Shown: positions 43,294 through 52,137 of the stretch, in pieces
Layout of the letters: every line of letters begins with the position of its first letter
Numbering within the stretch: position 1 is the first letter of the stretch
NCBI GenBank assembly: GCA_046299555.1
Contig: JBKBHS010000003.1
Location: forward strand, 186,001 to 250,000
Reading direction: 5' to 3'
Source: CALKJP01 sp046299555
GTDB taxonomy: Bacteria > Bacteroidota > Bacteroidia > JACCXN01
Length of the DNA stretch: 64,000 nucleotides
Position numbers and translations under genes: made by a program
Notes under the pieces: generated by a model
What the model saw: the letters and a program-made list of their open reading frames with translations, nothing else
The model's database searches: none
Told to the model about the DNA's origin: nothing

Positions 43294-44484
43294 TTATTTT
43301 GCTATAGTCATTTTACGAGTAACTTTTTCGTTACCTGCTTCAAAGGTATAGAAATAAACACCATTTTGTAAGCTTGCAGTATTTAATTCTATTGTATAAA
43401 TACCTGCAGATTTAGCTCCCTCATTTATATGCATAACTTCTTTACCTGCAATATCAAATACGCGTAATGCAACATTAGCATTTTCTTTTAATTCATATTT
43501 AATAACTGTATTGTTTGATGCAGGGTTTGGCATGTTTTGAGAAACGCGGAATTGTTTGTTAGCACTTTCATTCACTCCTACTAATTCGCTAACCCTTACC
43601 CAAATACTCCAAACTTTTAATGCAGCTTCAGCAGGTAAATCTGCGCTTGCGTCATTATCACAATCAAAATATAATGTTCCACCTCCCGAAGTTGGTATTT
43701 CAATTGGGGTACCGTTATTATTAAGCATTCCAAAAGCGCTTGGATATAAAGCACCAGGATCTAATGTGCCTATACCTAAACTAGCTAAATTTGGATTAGC
43801 ACATGGCTGACCTGGGAAATGTGGTAAACCGGTAAGAATTGCTAAAGAATCTGTATTTGGACCTGAAAAAGTAACTCTTACTCCAAAACGCTTGTTAGCA
43901 GGTAAATTATAGTTCACAGGAAATGCTAATACTTGAACAGGGTAACCAGTAGGGCCGGGAGGACCTGTCAATGATGTAGTTGTAATGATAGTATCAGCCC
44001 ATAAAACTGTATTGGTAGGACGGGAGCTTGTTAATGGATTAGTTGTAAATGGACTTAATTCTATTATATTAATAAAAATAGAGTCTTCTGCACTTGAGTT
44101 ATTTTGGTGGTGAATAGTCATATATACGCTATCTATTCGCATAGGTGTAGCGAAATAGTTTTCACTATCCCAAACTTGATAATCATCGGTTACAATTAAA
44201 CTATCAAAGGTTTGTGTAACACTAAAAAAATCTAAATTTGGTGCATATAGCTTATTTACCCATTGAATAAATGTATATAATTCACCACCGTTTTGGTCAA
44301 TTACATAAGATTCATATCCTTCGTAGTCGATAAATTTTGAACCGGTGAAACGGTCAACATTTTTATTTTTTTCGATTTTATTGGCCGTACGTAAATGTTG
44401 GTACTTTTCAAATACATTATTTGATTGAGCCAAAATTGCAGTACTAACTCCAAGTAATGCAATTAATGAGTAGATTTTTTTCAT
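43294..44484 (-). CDS. Secreted T9SS type A cargo protein
   Basis: The 396-aa product has a signal peptide (1-19, cut after ILAQ). The body (about 50-300) is beta-rich and aromatic, with no recognised enzyme motif. The end is a type A T9SS sorting domain (about 315-396): VSQNMPNPASNNTVIKYEL, VFDIAGKEV, AGIYTIELNTASLQNGVYFY and the final KVTRKMTIAK. It should be exported across the outer membrane by T9SS. It is a single-gene unit with its own promoter and terminator. Role unknown. Confidence 0.88.
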   Translation of the reverse strand: MKKIYSLIALLGVSTAILAQSNNVFEKYQHLRTANKIEKNKNVDRFTGSKFIDYEGYESYVIDQNGGELYTFIQWVNKLYAPNLDFFSVTQTFDSLIVTDDYQVWDSENYFATPMRIDSVYMTIHHQNNSSAEDSIFINIIELSPFTTNPLTSSRPTNTVLWADTIITTTSLTGPPGPTGYPVQVLAFPVNYNLPANKRFGVRVTFSGPNTDSLAILTGLPHFPGQPCANPNLASLGIGTLDPGALYPSAFGMLNNNGTPIEIPTSGGGTLYFDCDNDASADLPAEAALKVWSIWVRVSELVGVNESANKQFRVSQNMPNPASNNTVIKYELKENANVALRVFDIAGKEVMHINEGAKSAGIYTIELNTASLQNGVYFYTFEAGNEKVTRKMTIAK

Positions 44485-44830
44485 TGTTATAACGATTTTG
44501 GTTAAACTTATTTCACAAATGTAGTAATAGAAATTTAATATTTCAATAAAACTATTTTAATAATAGAAAATTTAACATTTGCATAAGGCGTAAGCCGTTT
44601 TATAGAAATCAGATAACAGGTTACAGAAGACTGAGTTTTTGATTTAGTGATTTAGTAAATAGCCATTGGCCACTAGTTTTTAATCGGATAAAAGTATTAA
44701 GATTTACGATATTTTAATTAGTAAAATATTCGTTATTCGCATACATTCTTAACCTTAAAACTTTTACACATTAATACGTTCTAACTAATTAATCTTCCAA
44801 TCTTCAATTTGTAATTTTTCAATTAATTAA
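44485..44830. other. Intergenic region between gcvP and the T9SS type A gene
   Basis: Apart from the promoter at 44516-44546 no gene, RNA or strong hairpin is seen. A short GGC-GTAA-GCC hairpin near 44587 is weak. The gcvP stop at 44831 has no clear terminator beyond it, so some read-through toward the type A gene is possible. Confidence 0.5.
44516..44546 (-). promoter_or_regulatory. Bacteroidota-type promoter for the T9SS type A gene
   Basis: Minus-strand TTG (44546-44544), 20 nt, then TACATTTG (44523-44516), about 32 nt above the ATG at 44484. Confidence 0.75.
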
Positions 44831-47689
44831 TTATGCGTAGGCTTCAATTGGAAGGCAGGTACAAACCAAATTTCTATCGCCATAAGCGTTATCCACTCTG
44901 CTTACACTTGGCCAAAATTTAGCCTCTCTTACATAACTTAAAGGATAAGCAGCCTTTTCTCTTGAATAACTTCTTGTCCAATTATTTGCTGTAACTACCG
45001 AAGCTGTATGAGGTGCATGTTTTAATACATTATCTGCTTTATCAGCCTTACCTTGCACAATCTCTTCAATTTCCTCTCTTATAGCAATCATGGCATCACA
45101 AAAACGATCTAACTCTGCTTTAGATTCGCTTTCTGTTGGTTCAACCATTAAGGTATCAACCACCGGAAATGCCACTGTAGGAGCATGAAAACCATAATCC
45201 ATCAATCTTTTTGCTATATCAGCCACTTCTACTCCCGCTGTGCGCTTAAAATCACGACAATCTAAAATCATTTCATGTGCGCAGCGGTCGTTTTTACCGG
45301 TGTATAAAATATTATAGTGAGCACTTAGTCTTGCCTTAATGTAATTAGCATTTAATATGGCATATTTGGTTGCATTGGTTAGCCCTTCAGCACCTAACAT
45401 TTTAATATACCCATAAGAGATTAATAAAATTGATGCGCTTCCCCAAGGCGCTGATGAAACTGCATGAATTCCTTTTTCTCCTCCTGTTTTAACTTCGCAG
45501 TGTGAAGGTAAAAATGGAGCTAAATGTTTAGCTACACCAATTGGCCCCATTCCCGGCCCCCCTCCACCATGAGGTATAGCAAATGTTTTATGTAAGTTTA
45601 AATGACATACATCTGCACCAATTTTACCTGGACTGGTTAAACCTACTTGTGCGTTCATATTGGCGCCATCCATGTAAACTTGCCCTCCATTTTCGTGAAT
45701 AATGTTAGTAATTTCAATAATTCCTTCTTCAAACACTCCGTGTGTTGATGGGTAAGTAACCATTAAACAAGATAAGGTATCTTTATACTGAACTGCTTTT
45801 TCACGTAAGTCATTTATATCAATATTCCCTTTTTCATCGCATTTAACTACTACTATTTTCATGCCTGCCATGGCTGCACTTGCAGGATTGGTTCCATGTG
45901 CTGAAGATGGTATTAGCGCAACATTTCGTTGAAAATCTCCTCTGCTTAAATGATATGCTCGTATTACCATTAAACCTGTATACTCGCCTTGAGCTCCGGA
46001 ATTTGGCTGAAACGACATGGCTGCAAATCCTGTAATTTCACATAAATCTTTTTCTAATTGCTTGAATATTTCGTGATATCCCTGAACTTGTTCAGCCGGA
46101 ACAAATGGGTGTATGTTTGCAAATTCAGGCCAACTGATGGGATAAAGTTCGCTTGCCGCATTGAGTTTCATTGTACATGAACCCAACGAAATCATGGAAT
46201 GCGTAAGTGATAAATCTTTATTTTCTAATCGCTTTATATAACGCATTAATTCCGACTCTGAATGATAGCTGTTAAATACAGGATGTGTTAAATAATTGGA
46301 TGTTCTGTTTAATGGAGATACTTCTATAATATTTGGAGCATTTTCAATATCGGATAATTTAATTGATGTTTGAACATCAAAAACAGAAAGTATATCCATT
46401 AAATCTTCAACCGAAACTGTTTGATCAATTGAAATACAAATATTATCAGAGTTATATCTAAAGTTAATTTCTTTTTCTAAGGCTTTTTTACGAATGATTT
46501 CAATTTTATTCGAATCTACTGAAACACAAATCGTATCAAAATATAAGTTATATTTTAAGTTATAGCCGGCTTTTTTTAATAAGCTTGCAAGTAGTGTTGT
46601 TGATTTATGAACTTGATTTGCAATTGCCTTAATTCCTTTTGGGCCATGATAAACGGCATACATACTAGCCATAATAGCTAATAATGCTTGCGCGGTACAA
46701 ATATTGGAAGTAGCTTTATCGCGCTTAATGTGTTGTTCACGTGTTTGAAGAGCCATTCGCAATGCTCTATTGCCTTGTGCATCGATTGAAACGCCAATAA
46801 TACGACCGGGAATAACTCGTTTAAATTCGTCTTTAGTTGCAAAATAAGCAGCATGCGGTCCTCCAAATCCCATTGGAACTCCAAAGCGTTGTGAGCTTCC
46901 AACAACAACATCAGCCCCCCATTCTCCAGGAGGAGTTAGCAATGATAAGCTTAAAATATCAGCTGCTACCGCAACCAACATATTATTTTCATGCGCTTTT
47001 TTGACAAATTCGCTGTAATTTTCAATATTTCCATCTTTTGCCGGATATTGTAATAAAGCACCATAAACTTTTCCGTCCGGAACAAAAGTGCGATAATCTC
47101 CAATAATTAATTCAATACCTAATGGCGCTGAACGGGTTTTTAAAACATCTATAGTTTGAGGGAAACACTCATCAGAAACAAAAAATTTATTCGCTTCATT
47201 TTTTACCAATTCTTTATTTCTCGAATTATACAGCATTATCATTGCTTCAGCAGCTGCTGTTCCTTCGTCTAAAAGTGAAGCATTTGCAATCGGCAATCCG
47301 GTTAAATCTGAAATCATGGTTTGAAAGTTTAACAATGCTTCCAAACGCCCTTGTGCAATTTCAGCTTGATATGGAGTATATGCAGTGTACCAACCCGGAT
47401 TTTCTAAAATATTTCGTTGAATCGGAGAAGGTACTATCGTATTGTAATATCCTAAACCTATATATGAACGAAAAACTCTATTTTTTGCTGCTATTTTTTT
47501 TAAATGTTTTAAATACTCATACTCACTCATTGCTGGCGCAATTTCTAAAGTTTTGTTGAGTCGTATATTAGCCGGGACAGTTTCTTCTATTAGTTGGTCA
47601 AGCGATTCTACTCCTATGGTTTTAAGCATTGCCTCTGTTTCTTGAAGATTAGGGCCAATATGTCTTGTAGAAAAATTATCGGTATACAT
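44831..47689 (-). CDS. gcvP: Glycine dehydrogenase (decarboxylating), P-protein of the glycine cleavage system
   Basis: PLP enzyme that decarboxylates glycine and passes the aminomethyl group to the H-protein. From ATG 47689 the product is 952 aa, the full single-chain form. It opens with FSTRHIGPNLQE and has both halves of the fused homodimer. The PLP lysine lies in HLNLHKTFAIPHGGGGPGMGP, after MDGANMNAQVG. An upstream in-frame start (47734) is rejected because the -7 box at 47720-47727 lies between. The other glycine-cleavage genes (gcvH, gcvT) are not nearby, which is common in Bacteroidota. Confidence 0.97.
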   Translation of the reverse strand: MYTDNFSTRHIGPNLQETEAMLKTIGVESLDQLIEETVPANIRLNKTLEIAPAMSEYEYLKHLKKIAAKNRVFRSYIGLGYYNTIVPSPIQRNILENPGWYTAYTPYQAEIAQGRLEALLNFQTMISDLTGLPIANASLLDEGTAAAEAMIMLYNSRNKELVKNEANKFFVSDECFPQTIDVLKTRSAPLGIELIIGDYRTFVPDGKVYGALLQYPAKDGNIENYSEFVKKAHENNMLVAVAADILSLSLLTPPGEWGADVVVGSSQRFGVPMGFGGPHAAYFATKDEFKRVIPGRIIGVSIDAQGNRALRMALQTREQHIKRDKATSNICTAQALLAIMASMYAVYHGPKGIKAIANQVHKSTTLLASLLKKAGYNLKYNLYFDTICVSVDSNKIEIIRKKALEKEINFRYNSDNICISIDQTVSVEDLMDILSVFDVQTSIKLSDIENAPNIIEVSPLNRTSNYLTHPVFNSYHSESELMRYIKRLENKDLSLTHSMISLGSCTMKLNAASELYPISWPEFANIHPFVPAEQVQGYHEIFKQLEKDLCEITGFAAMSFQPNSGAQGEYTGLMVIRAYHLSRGDFQRNVALIPSSAHGTNPASAAMAGMKIVVVKCDEKGNIDINDLREKAVQYKDTLSCLMVTYPSTHGVFEEGIIEITNIIHENGGQVYMDGANMNAQVGLTSPGKIGADVCHLNLHKTFAIPHGGGGPGMGPIGVAKHLAPFLPSHCEVKTGGEKGIHAVSSAPWGSASILLISYGYIKMLGAEGLTNATKYAILNANYIKARLSAHYNILYTGKNDRCAHEMILDCRDFKRTAGVEVADIAKRLMDYGFHAPTVAFPVVDTLMVEPTESESKAELDRFCDAMIAIREEIEEIVQGKADKADNVLKHAPHTASVVTANNWTRSYSREKAAYPLSYVREAKFWPSVSRVDNAYGDRNLVCTCLPIEAYA

Positions 47690-47719
47690 ATTATATAAAG
47701 TGTGATTAAAAATTGTGAG

Positions 47720-47727
47720 CAAATATA
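47720..47727 (-). promoter_or_regulatory. -7 box for gcvP
   Basis: Minus-strand TATATTTG, exact TAnnTTTG, 30 nt above ATG 47689. No well-spaced TTG is seen. Confidence 0.55.
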
Positions 47728-47764
47728 CTAACATTCAAAGTGTATAAATAGTTCTGTTCAAATA

Positions 47765-47794
47765 TTGTTAATCCTTTTTTTTAATTTACATTTG
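47765..47794 (+). promoter_or_regulatory. Bacteroidota-type promoter for the 205-aa membrane protein
   Basis: TTG at 47765-47767, 19 nt, then TACATTTG at 47787-47794. Predicted start near 47800, only about 12 nt above the TTG start codon at 47812. Confidence 0.75.
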
Positions 47795-47811
47795 AATATA
47801 AAAAATTAGGA

Positions 47812-48429
47812 TTGAAAAAAGCTTTCATTATATCCATTTTTCTTTCGTTGGCTATAATAACTAAGGCTCAAGATACTATTGTATTGCTTACGGGGCATAT
47901 TATTCCTTGTAAAGTATATCAAGAAAATGAAAATGTAATTACTTGCGAATTTGTAAAGAAAGGGAGAGAAGAAAAATTAATAATTGATACCTACCGTGTT
48001 TTTTCAATAAAATTTGCAAATGGACAAGAAAAAGTATTTTATCAACAAGACACCACTAAAGGCAATTGGTTTACTGTGGATGAAATGCGCTATTTTATAT
48101 ATGGAGAACAAGACGCTATGAAAGGTTATAAATCGCCTATGACTACTGTTTTAGGATTAATTGCCGGAGCCGGTGCGGGTTTTTTTGCCATGGAATCATT
48201 AATTCTTCTTGGAGCGCCATTGGTTTACACTGCCGGTAACCTTATTCCATACATAATAATCGATAGAAAAACTGTTAGAAATGAAAAATTTCTAGAACAA
48301 GAAACTTATATTCAAGGCTATGAGCGTGTAGCTCGAAGCAAAAAAATTCAAAATGCTTTAAAATCAAGTGCTGCCGGATTGGCAATCGGTATTGGCACCT
48401 ATTTTTTGGTTAAAGAATTTGACAAGTAA
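47812..48429 (+). CDS. Exported protein with membrane segments, function unknown
   Basis: The 205-aa product has a signal peptide (1-19, ending ITKAQ). A beta-type segment follows (DTIVLLTGHIIPCKVYQENENVITCEF, YRVFSIKFANGQEKVFYQ), then GEQDAMKGYKS, two hydrophobic segments (about 120-150 and 185-198) and a charged end. The layout (a 'DTI.L..G....C.V' opening, then a GxxDA..Y and a hydrophobic pair) recurs in small Bacteroidota proteins of unknown role. Translation starts at TTG; no in-frame ATG fits the signal peptide. It converges on the queuosine transporter gene with 6 nt between stops and no terminator. Confidence 0.75.
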   Translation: MKKAFIISIFLSLAIITKAQDTIVLLTGHIIPCKVYQENENVITCEFVKKGREEKLIIDTYRVFSIKFANGQEKVFYQQDTTKGNWFTVDEMRYFIYGEQDAMKGYKSPMTTVLGLIAGAGAGFFAMESLILLGAPLVYTAGNLIPYIIIDRKTVRNEKFLEQETYIQGYERVARSKKIQNALKSSAAGLAIGIGTYFLVKEFDK

Positions 48430-48435
48430 TAATTC

Positions 48436-49137
48436 TCATTCTTGTATTTCTTCACCTAAAGCCAAATTAAATTTCTTTCTTAAAAGGTAAGTTGCCAAAT
48501 AAAAAAACGGAGTATCCATTAATGCAACTATAACTTTAAATAAAAATCCGTTTAATAATAAGTTCCAAAATTTATCCCAACCTATAGCACCTGCTGAACT
48601 TAACAATACTAATACTGTTGCGGTATCAACCAATTGTGACAATATAGTAGAACCATTATTTCGAAGCCACAAATGCTTTCCTTGTGTTAAATTTTTCCAA
48701 AAATGGAAAATTCGAATATCAATATATTGTGCAATTAAATATGCCGCCATTGAAGCGCCTACCGAAATACCCGTTAATCCAAAAACTTTTGAGAAGGTTT
48801 GATTATCAACCGGAGACCATGAGGTAGCATCTGCTTTAATGGCTAATAATACAATTAAAAAAACAAATAAGCTTGTAATTAATCCGGCCGTAACTACTTG
48901 ATTGGCTTTTTTACGACCGTAAATTTCCGATATTATATCGGTTACCAAAAATGTAATTGGATAAGGAATAATTCCAACCGAAATTTCAAAAGTGTATAAT
49001 CCCAGAGGCGACCATGTAAAAAATTTTTGAAATATAAGATTACAAGCTACTAATGAGGCTATAAAAATTCCTGCCAGTATTAAAAAAAGCCTATCGGCAA
49101 ATTGTTTTTGTTCAGGTTTTAGTTCTTCTATTTTCAT
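48436..49137 (-). CDS. yhhQ: Queuosine precursor transporter (YhhQ/VUT family)
   Basis: Inner-membrane transporter of the QPTR (DUF165/VUT) family that imports queuosine precursors such as preQ0/preQ1 or queuine. The 233-aa product has about six hydrophobic segments and the family motifs FLVTDIISEIYGRKKANQVV, AYLIAQYIDIRIFHFWK and LRNNGSTILSQLVDTATV. No queuosine-synthesis gene is nearby and no preQ1 riboswitch is seen in the short leader. The start lies 18 nt below a strong terminator hairpin. Confidence 0.92.
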   Translation of the reverse strand: MKIEELKPEQKQFADRLFLILAGIFIASLVACNLIFQKFFTWSPLGLYTFEISVGIIPYPITFLVTDIISEIYGRKKANQVVTAGLITSLFVFLIVLLAIKADATSWSPVDNQTFSKVFGLTGISVGASMAAYLIAQYIDIRIFHFWKNLTQGKHLWLRNNGSTILSQLVDTATVLVLLSSAGAIGWDKFWNLLLNGFLFKVIVALMDTPFFYLATYLLRKKFNLALGEEIQE

Positions 49138-49154
49138 GATGTAAATGTATTAAA

Positions 49155-49195
49155 AAACAAGGGGAGGTTAATATTGTTTAACCTCCCCTTGTTTT
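49155..49195 (-). terminator. Strong terminator below the 99-aa gene
   Basis: A long stem, AAAACAAGGGGAGGTTAA paired with TTAACCTCCCCTTGTTTT, with a short loop. It lies between the 99-aa gene stop (49214) and the transporter start (49137) on the same strand. Confidence 0.9.
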
Positions 49196-49213
49196 CAATA
49201 ACCAATTAACCAA

Positions 49214-49513
49214 CTAAATAAATCTCACTTGATGTATTCTACAAATAGGAATTATAACTCCTTGTTTTAAAATTATATTTTTTTCGGTAGTTGCCCAAAT
49301 AGTTGTATCTACTTTTTTTAAACCTTCTGAGTCTTCAAAAATAATTTTTATTTTGCCTCTATGCGCGTTTCCAAGTATTGTTGCTTTTTCAAGATCGCTT
49401 CTGCGCTGTGTAATTTCTTCTTTAGTTTTTAATACTTCTTCGGAAGGAAATTTTAAATCAGCAATTTTTTCCTTCTCTATTAACGCTATATTCTTTAAAT
49501 CAGGCAATGACAT
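49214..49513 (-). CDS. Conserved Bacteroidota protein of unknown function
   Basis: The 99-aa product is soluble and charged, with no signal peptide. The first half is helical (LPDLKNIALIEKEKIADL, KTKEEITQRRSDLEKATILGN). The second half is beta (HRGKIKIIFEDSEGLKKV, TTIWATTEKNIILKQGVIIP, ICRIHQVRFI). The motif TT.WA.TEKN.ILK.G..IP..RI is one I have seen in small Flavobacteria proteins without an assigned role. It is a single gene followed by a strong terminator. Confidence 0.72.
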   Translation of the reverse strand: MSLPDLKNIALIEKEKIADLKFPSEEVLKTKEEITQRRSDLEKATILGNAHRGKIKIIFEDSEGLKKVDTTIWATTEKNIILKQGVIIPICRIHQVRFI

Positions 49514-49683
49514 AAAATCTATTTTTAAAGTTTTAGCGATATTTACGATTAAGCAACATCAAACGTTACAAATTGTTATATTTTTTTTGTGGTTTAATTT
49601 AAGTTTAATAATCATACATATCCCCCCTACATTTAAAGACAAATGATTTTTATAATTTATTTTTTTTAAATCAGATATTATCA

Positions 49684-50166
49684 TTAATAAATTTTTTTAA
49701 GTTTTTCAGTAATTCTGCTTACGGCAGGACATACAAAAGTGTTTAGGAAAGTAAGCTCACTAATTTGATAAAAGCGAACTCTTTGGGTATGCGGATATTC
49801 TTTACATGCAGTTGGTCTATCGTTGTATATGCTGCAATAATTTTCACTGTCTAAAAACAAGCATGGCGATTGATTAAGTACGTAATGATTATCTTCATCA
49901 ATATGTAAATATTTTTCAATAAAATCTGAAGGTCTTATTTTTAATCGTCTGGCAATTCTATCAATATCTTTTGGGGTAAATATTGGGCTGGTTGTTTTAC
50001 AGCAATTAGCACATTTAAGACAATCTATCTCTTCAAATACTTCATCATGCAAAGAATGCACTTGATTGTCTAAATCTGCAGGTTTTTTCTTTTTTAAATA
50101 CTCGTATAGTTTTTTATTTTCTACTCGATGTTTTTGGGCAGCTTCTAAATCTTTTTGATATATCAT
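49684..50166 (-). CDS. YkgJ-family cysteine-cluster protein
   Basis: The 160-aa product has the zinc/iron-chelating pattern of the YkgJ (CxxCxxCC) family: CLKCANCCKTTSPIF (about 54-68) and SPCLFLDSENYC with TACKEYPHT (about 100-125). The N-terminal third is helical and charged. No signal peptide is seen. Its biochemical role is unknown. The ATG is about 2 nt below the T-run of the terminator that follows the deoxynucleoside kinase gene, so it may depend on read-through. A similar cysteine-rich DUF3109 protein lies at 28943-29512. Confidence 0.85.
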   Translation of the reverse strand: MIYQKDLEAAQKHRVENKKLYEYLKKKKPADLDNQVHSLHDEVFEEIDCLKCANCCKTTSPIFTPKDIDRIARRLKIRPSDFIEKYLHIDEDNHYVLNQSPCLFLDSENYCSIYNDRPTACKEYPHTQRVRFYQISELTFLNTFVCPAVSRITEKLKKIY

Positions 50167-50192
50167 AAATAAAAACCCTGTAGTAACAGGGT
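50167..50192 (-). terminator. Terminator between the deoxynucleoside kinase and ykgJ-like genes
   Basis: AAACCCTGT / ACAGGGTTT stem with a 4-nt loop. On the minus strand its T-run ends directly at the ATG of the YkgJ-like gene. Confidence 0.8.
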
Positions 50193-50219
50193 TTACAAAA
50201 ATTTAAAATTTATTTTTTT

Positions 50220-50834
50220 TTAAAAAAGACCGTTTATTTCAGCATCAATCATGCTAATAATTTTTCCTAAATCTTCTTTGTTTTCTGAAAAATTGTTTTC
50301 ATCTACATCTACAATCAATAGTTTTCCTTTATCGTAGGTGCTAATCCAAGCTTCGTAGCGCTCGTTTAAGCGTTTTAAATAATCTAATCGTATGGCATTT
50401 TCATATTCTCTTCCTCTTTTTTGAATTTGATTAACTAAGGTTGGCACTGACGCTCTAAGATAAATTAACAAATCAGGGGCTTTAATAAACTTATCCATTA
50501 ATGTAAATAATGAAAAATAGTTTTCAAAGTCGCGGGTAGTCATTAAGCCCATGGCGTGTAAATTGGGAGCAAAAATAAAGGCATCTTCATAAATAGTTCT
50601 ATCTTGAATTACCTTTTTCTTTTTTTCACGTATTTCAAGAATTTGATTAAAACGACTGTTTAAAAAATACACTTGTAGGTTAAAAGACCAACGATGCATA
50701 TCTTCATAAAAATCATTGAGATATGGGTTTTGATCAACGTCTTCGTAATGAGGTTCCCAATTGTAATGTTTTGCCAAAAGCGTAGTTAAAGTTGTTTTTC
50801 CTGAACCAATATTACCTGCTACTGCTGCATGCAT
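50220..50834 (-). CDS. Deoxynucleoside kinase
   Basis: Phosphorylates deoxynucleosides for salvage. From ATG 50834 the product is 204 aa. It opens MHAAVAGNIGSGKTTL with the P-loop GNIGSGKT, then has the DRTIYEDAFIFA (DRS-like) motif and the lid region RGREYENAIRLDYLKRLNERY. This is the dNK/dGK/dCK-like family found in Bacteroidota. An upstream GTG (50855) is possible because both starts are below the -7 box at 50863-50870, but related proteins begin at the MHxAxAGNIG position. It has its own promoter and is followed by a terminator. Confidence 0.9.
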   Translation of the reverse strand: MHAAVAGNIGSGKTTLTTLLAKHYNWEPHYEDVDQNPYLNDFYEDMHRWSFNLQVYFLNSRFNQILEIREKKKKVIQDRTIYEDAFIFAPNLHAMGLMTTRDFENYFSLFTLMDKFIKAPDLLIYLRASVPTLVNQIQKRGREYENAIRLDYLKRLNERYEAWISTYDKGKLLIVDVDENNFSENKEDLGKIISMIDAEINGLF

Positions 50835-50862
50835 AATTTTTAAATTTTGGAGCACTAAAATA

Positions 50863-50870
50863 CAAATTTA
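50863..50870 (-). promoter_or_regulatory. -7 box for the deoxynucleoside kinase gene
   Basis: Minus-strand TAAATTTG, exact TAnnTTTG, about 29 nt above ATG 50834; a TTTG lies roughly 15 nt further upstream. Confidence 0.6.
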
Positions 50871-50929
50871 TAAATCGGTATCAAGCAAATTGCAGCTTAT
50901 ATAAAAAATAATTTATTGAACAATAAATG

Positions 50930-50937
50930 TATCTTTG
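50930..50937 (+). promoter_or_regulatory. -7 box for tatC
   Basis: TATCTTTG at 50930-50937 matches TAnnTTTG. The predicted start (50941-50944) is only a few bases above the ATG at 50946, so the tatC mRNA may be nearly leaderless. The upstream in-frame TTG at 50916 would be outside the transcript. Confidence 0.6.
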
Positions 50938-50945
50938 CCGCTTAT

Positions 50946-51770
50946 ATGAAAGGTGAGCAAACTAATAATCAGGCAGAAATGTCGTTTTTAGACCATTTGG
51001 AAGTTCTCCGTTGGCATATTATTCGTTCTGCTGCGGCAATACTTATAATGGCCATTATTGCTTTTACTTTTAGCAACTATATATTCGATTATATAATTAT
51101 TGCTCCCAAAAATCCTGATTTTATAACTTATCGTTTATTATGTAAGCTTACTACATTGCTTACGGGCGATGATTCTCTTTGTATAAAAGAAATACCAATT
51201 ACTTTGATAAATATAGATATGTCGGGGCAATTTTCAACCGATGTAATCATATCGTTATTTAGTGGTTTAATTTTAGCTTTACCCTATGTTGTTTGGGAAA
51301 TTTGGAGTTTTTTAAAACCTGCTCTTCATGAACATGAAAGAAAAAATACTCGTGGGTTTGTATTTTACGTTTCTTCATTATTTATCATAGGCGTTTTATT
51401 CGGATATTTTTTAATTCTTCCCCTTTCGGTTAATTTTTTAGGAAATTATAAAGTAAGCGAACAAGTATTAAATCAAATAAGCTTAGGATCGTATATTTCA
51501 ACAACAGTAACTTTATGTATGTCGTCAGGAATAGTTTTTCAACTACCTATTTTGGTATATATACTTTCAAAACTGGGTTTAGTAACTCCGGCTTTTATGC
51601 GAAAATACAGAAAACACGCTATAATTGCCGTTTTATTTATTTCAGCCGTTATAACCCCGCCTGATGTTACCAGTCAAATTTTAGTGGCTATACCCATTAT
51701 CATATTGTATGAAATAAGTATTTTTATATCCGCTTCGGTAGAAAAGAAGTTATTACATAAAAATACTTAA
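50946..51770 (+). CDS. tatC: Twin-arginine translocase subunit TatC
   Basis: Polytopic core of the Tat pathway, which exports folded proteins with RR signal peptides. From ATG 50946 the product is 274 aa. It has the family opening MSFLDHLEVLRWHIIRS, six hydrophobic segments, the periplasmic-loop motif FEIWSFLKPALHEHERK (here WEIWSFLKP) and the C-terminal FRKYRKHAI-like MRKYRKHAIIAVLFISAVITPPD. A still shorter start (50979, MSFLDH) is possible. No tatA is seen nearby. It heads a six-gene plus-strand run with very short gaps. Confidence 0.95.
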   Translation: MKGEQTNNQAEMSFLDHLEVLRWHIIRSAAAILIMAIIAFTFSNYIFDYIIIAPKNPDFITYRLLCKLTTLLTGDDSLCIKEIPITLINIDMSGQFSTDVIISLFSGLILALPYVVWEIWSFLKPALHEHERKNTRGFVFYVSSLFIIGVLFGYFLILPLSVNFLGNYKVSEQVLNQISLGSYISTTVTLCMSSGIVFQLPILVYILSKLGLVTPAFMRKYRKHAIIAVLFISAVITPPDVTSQILVAIPIIILYEISIFISASVEKKLLHKNT

Positions 51771-51775
51771 AACAC

Positions 51776-52123
51776 ATGTCTTCAAAAGTAGATGCTTTTA
51801 ATGCTTATCGTGCAAAAATGAATGAAAAAATTCTTGCACAAAATAATCTTGTTTTAAAACGTATATTTAACATTGATGCGAACGCCTATCAAGACGGAGC
51901 TTTACCAATGAAAACAAAAGAATTATTAGGCTTGGTTGCATCTATGGTTCTTCGTTGTGACGATTGCATTGCTTATCATTTAGGTAAAGCTAAAGAAGCC
52001 GGAACTACCACCGAAGAAATAATGGAAGTTTTTGCCATTGCCAATTTAGTAGGTGGTACCATTGTTATTCCACACACCCGAAGAGCCTTAGAGTTTTGGG
52101 AAGCACTTCATGAAAACAATTAA
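51776..52123 (+). CDS. Carboxymuconolactone decarboxylase/AhpD-like protein
   Basis: The 115-aa product has the CxxC...H motif of the AhpD/CMD fold in RCDDCIAYHLGKAKEAG (about 60-76), a helical body and EIMEVFAIANLVGGTIVIPH. In AhpD the CxxC pair is the thiol-redox centre, so a peroxidase or redox role is possible; the true substrate is unknown. It lies 5 nt below tatC and 14 nt above the DUF5686 gene. Confidence 0.88.
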   Translation: MSSKVDAFNAYRAKMNEKILAQNNLVLKRIFNIDANAYQDGALPMKTKELLGLVASMVLRCDDCIAYHLGKAKEAGTTTEEIMEVFAIANLVGGTIVIPHTRRALEFWEALHENN

Positions 52124-52137
52124 TTTGCTACTACACT

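Noticed and set aside
47690..47734. Upstream start of gcvP
   Set aside because: The extra residues are hydrophobic and not seen in P-proteins, and an exact -7 box lies at 47720-47727.
49096..49213. preQ1 riboswitch upstream of the queuosine-precursor transporter
   Set aside because: The leader is very short and filled by the terminator hairpin of the upstream gene; the preQ1 core motif is absent.
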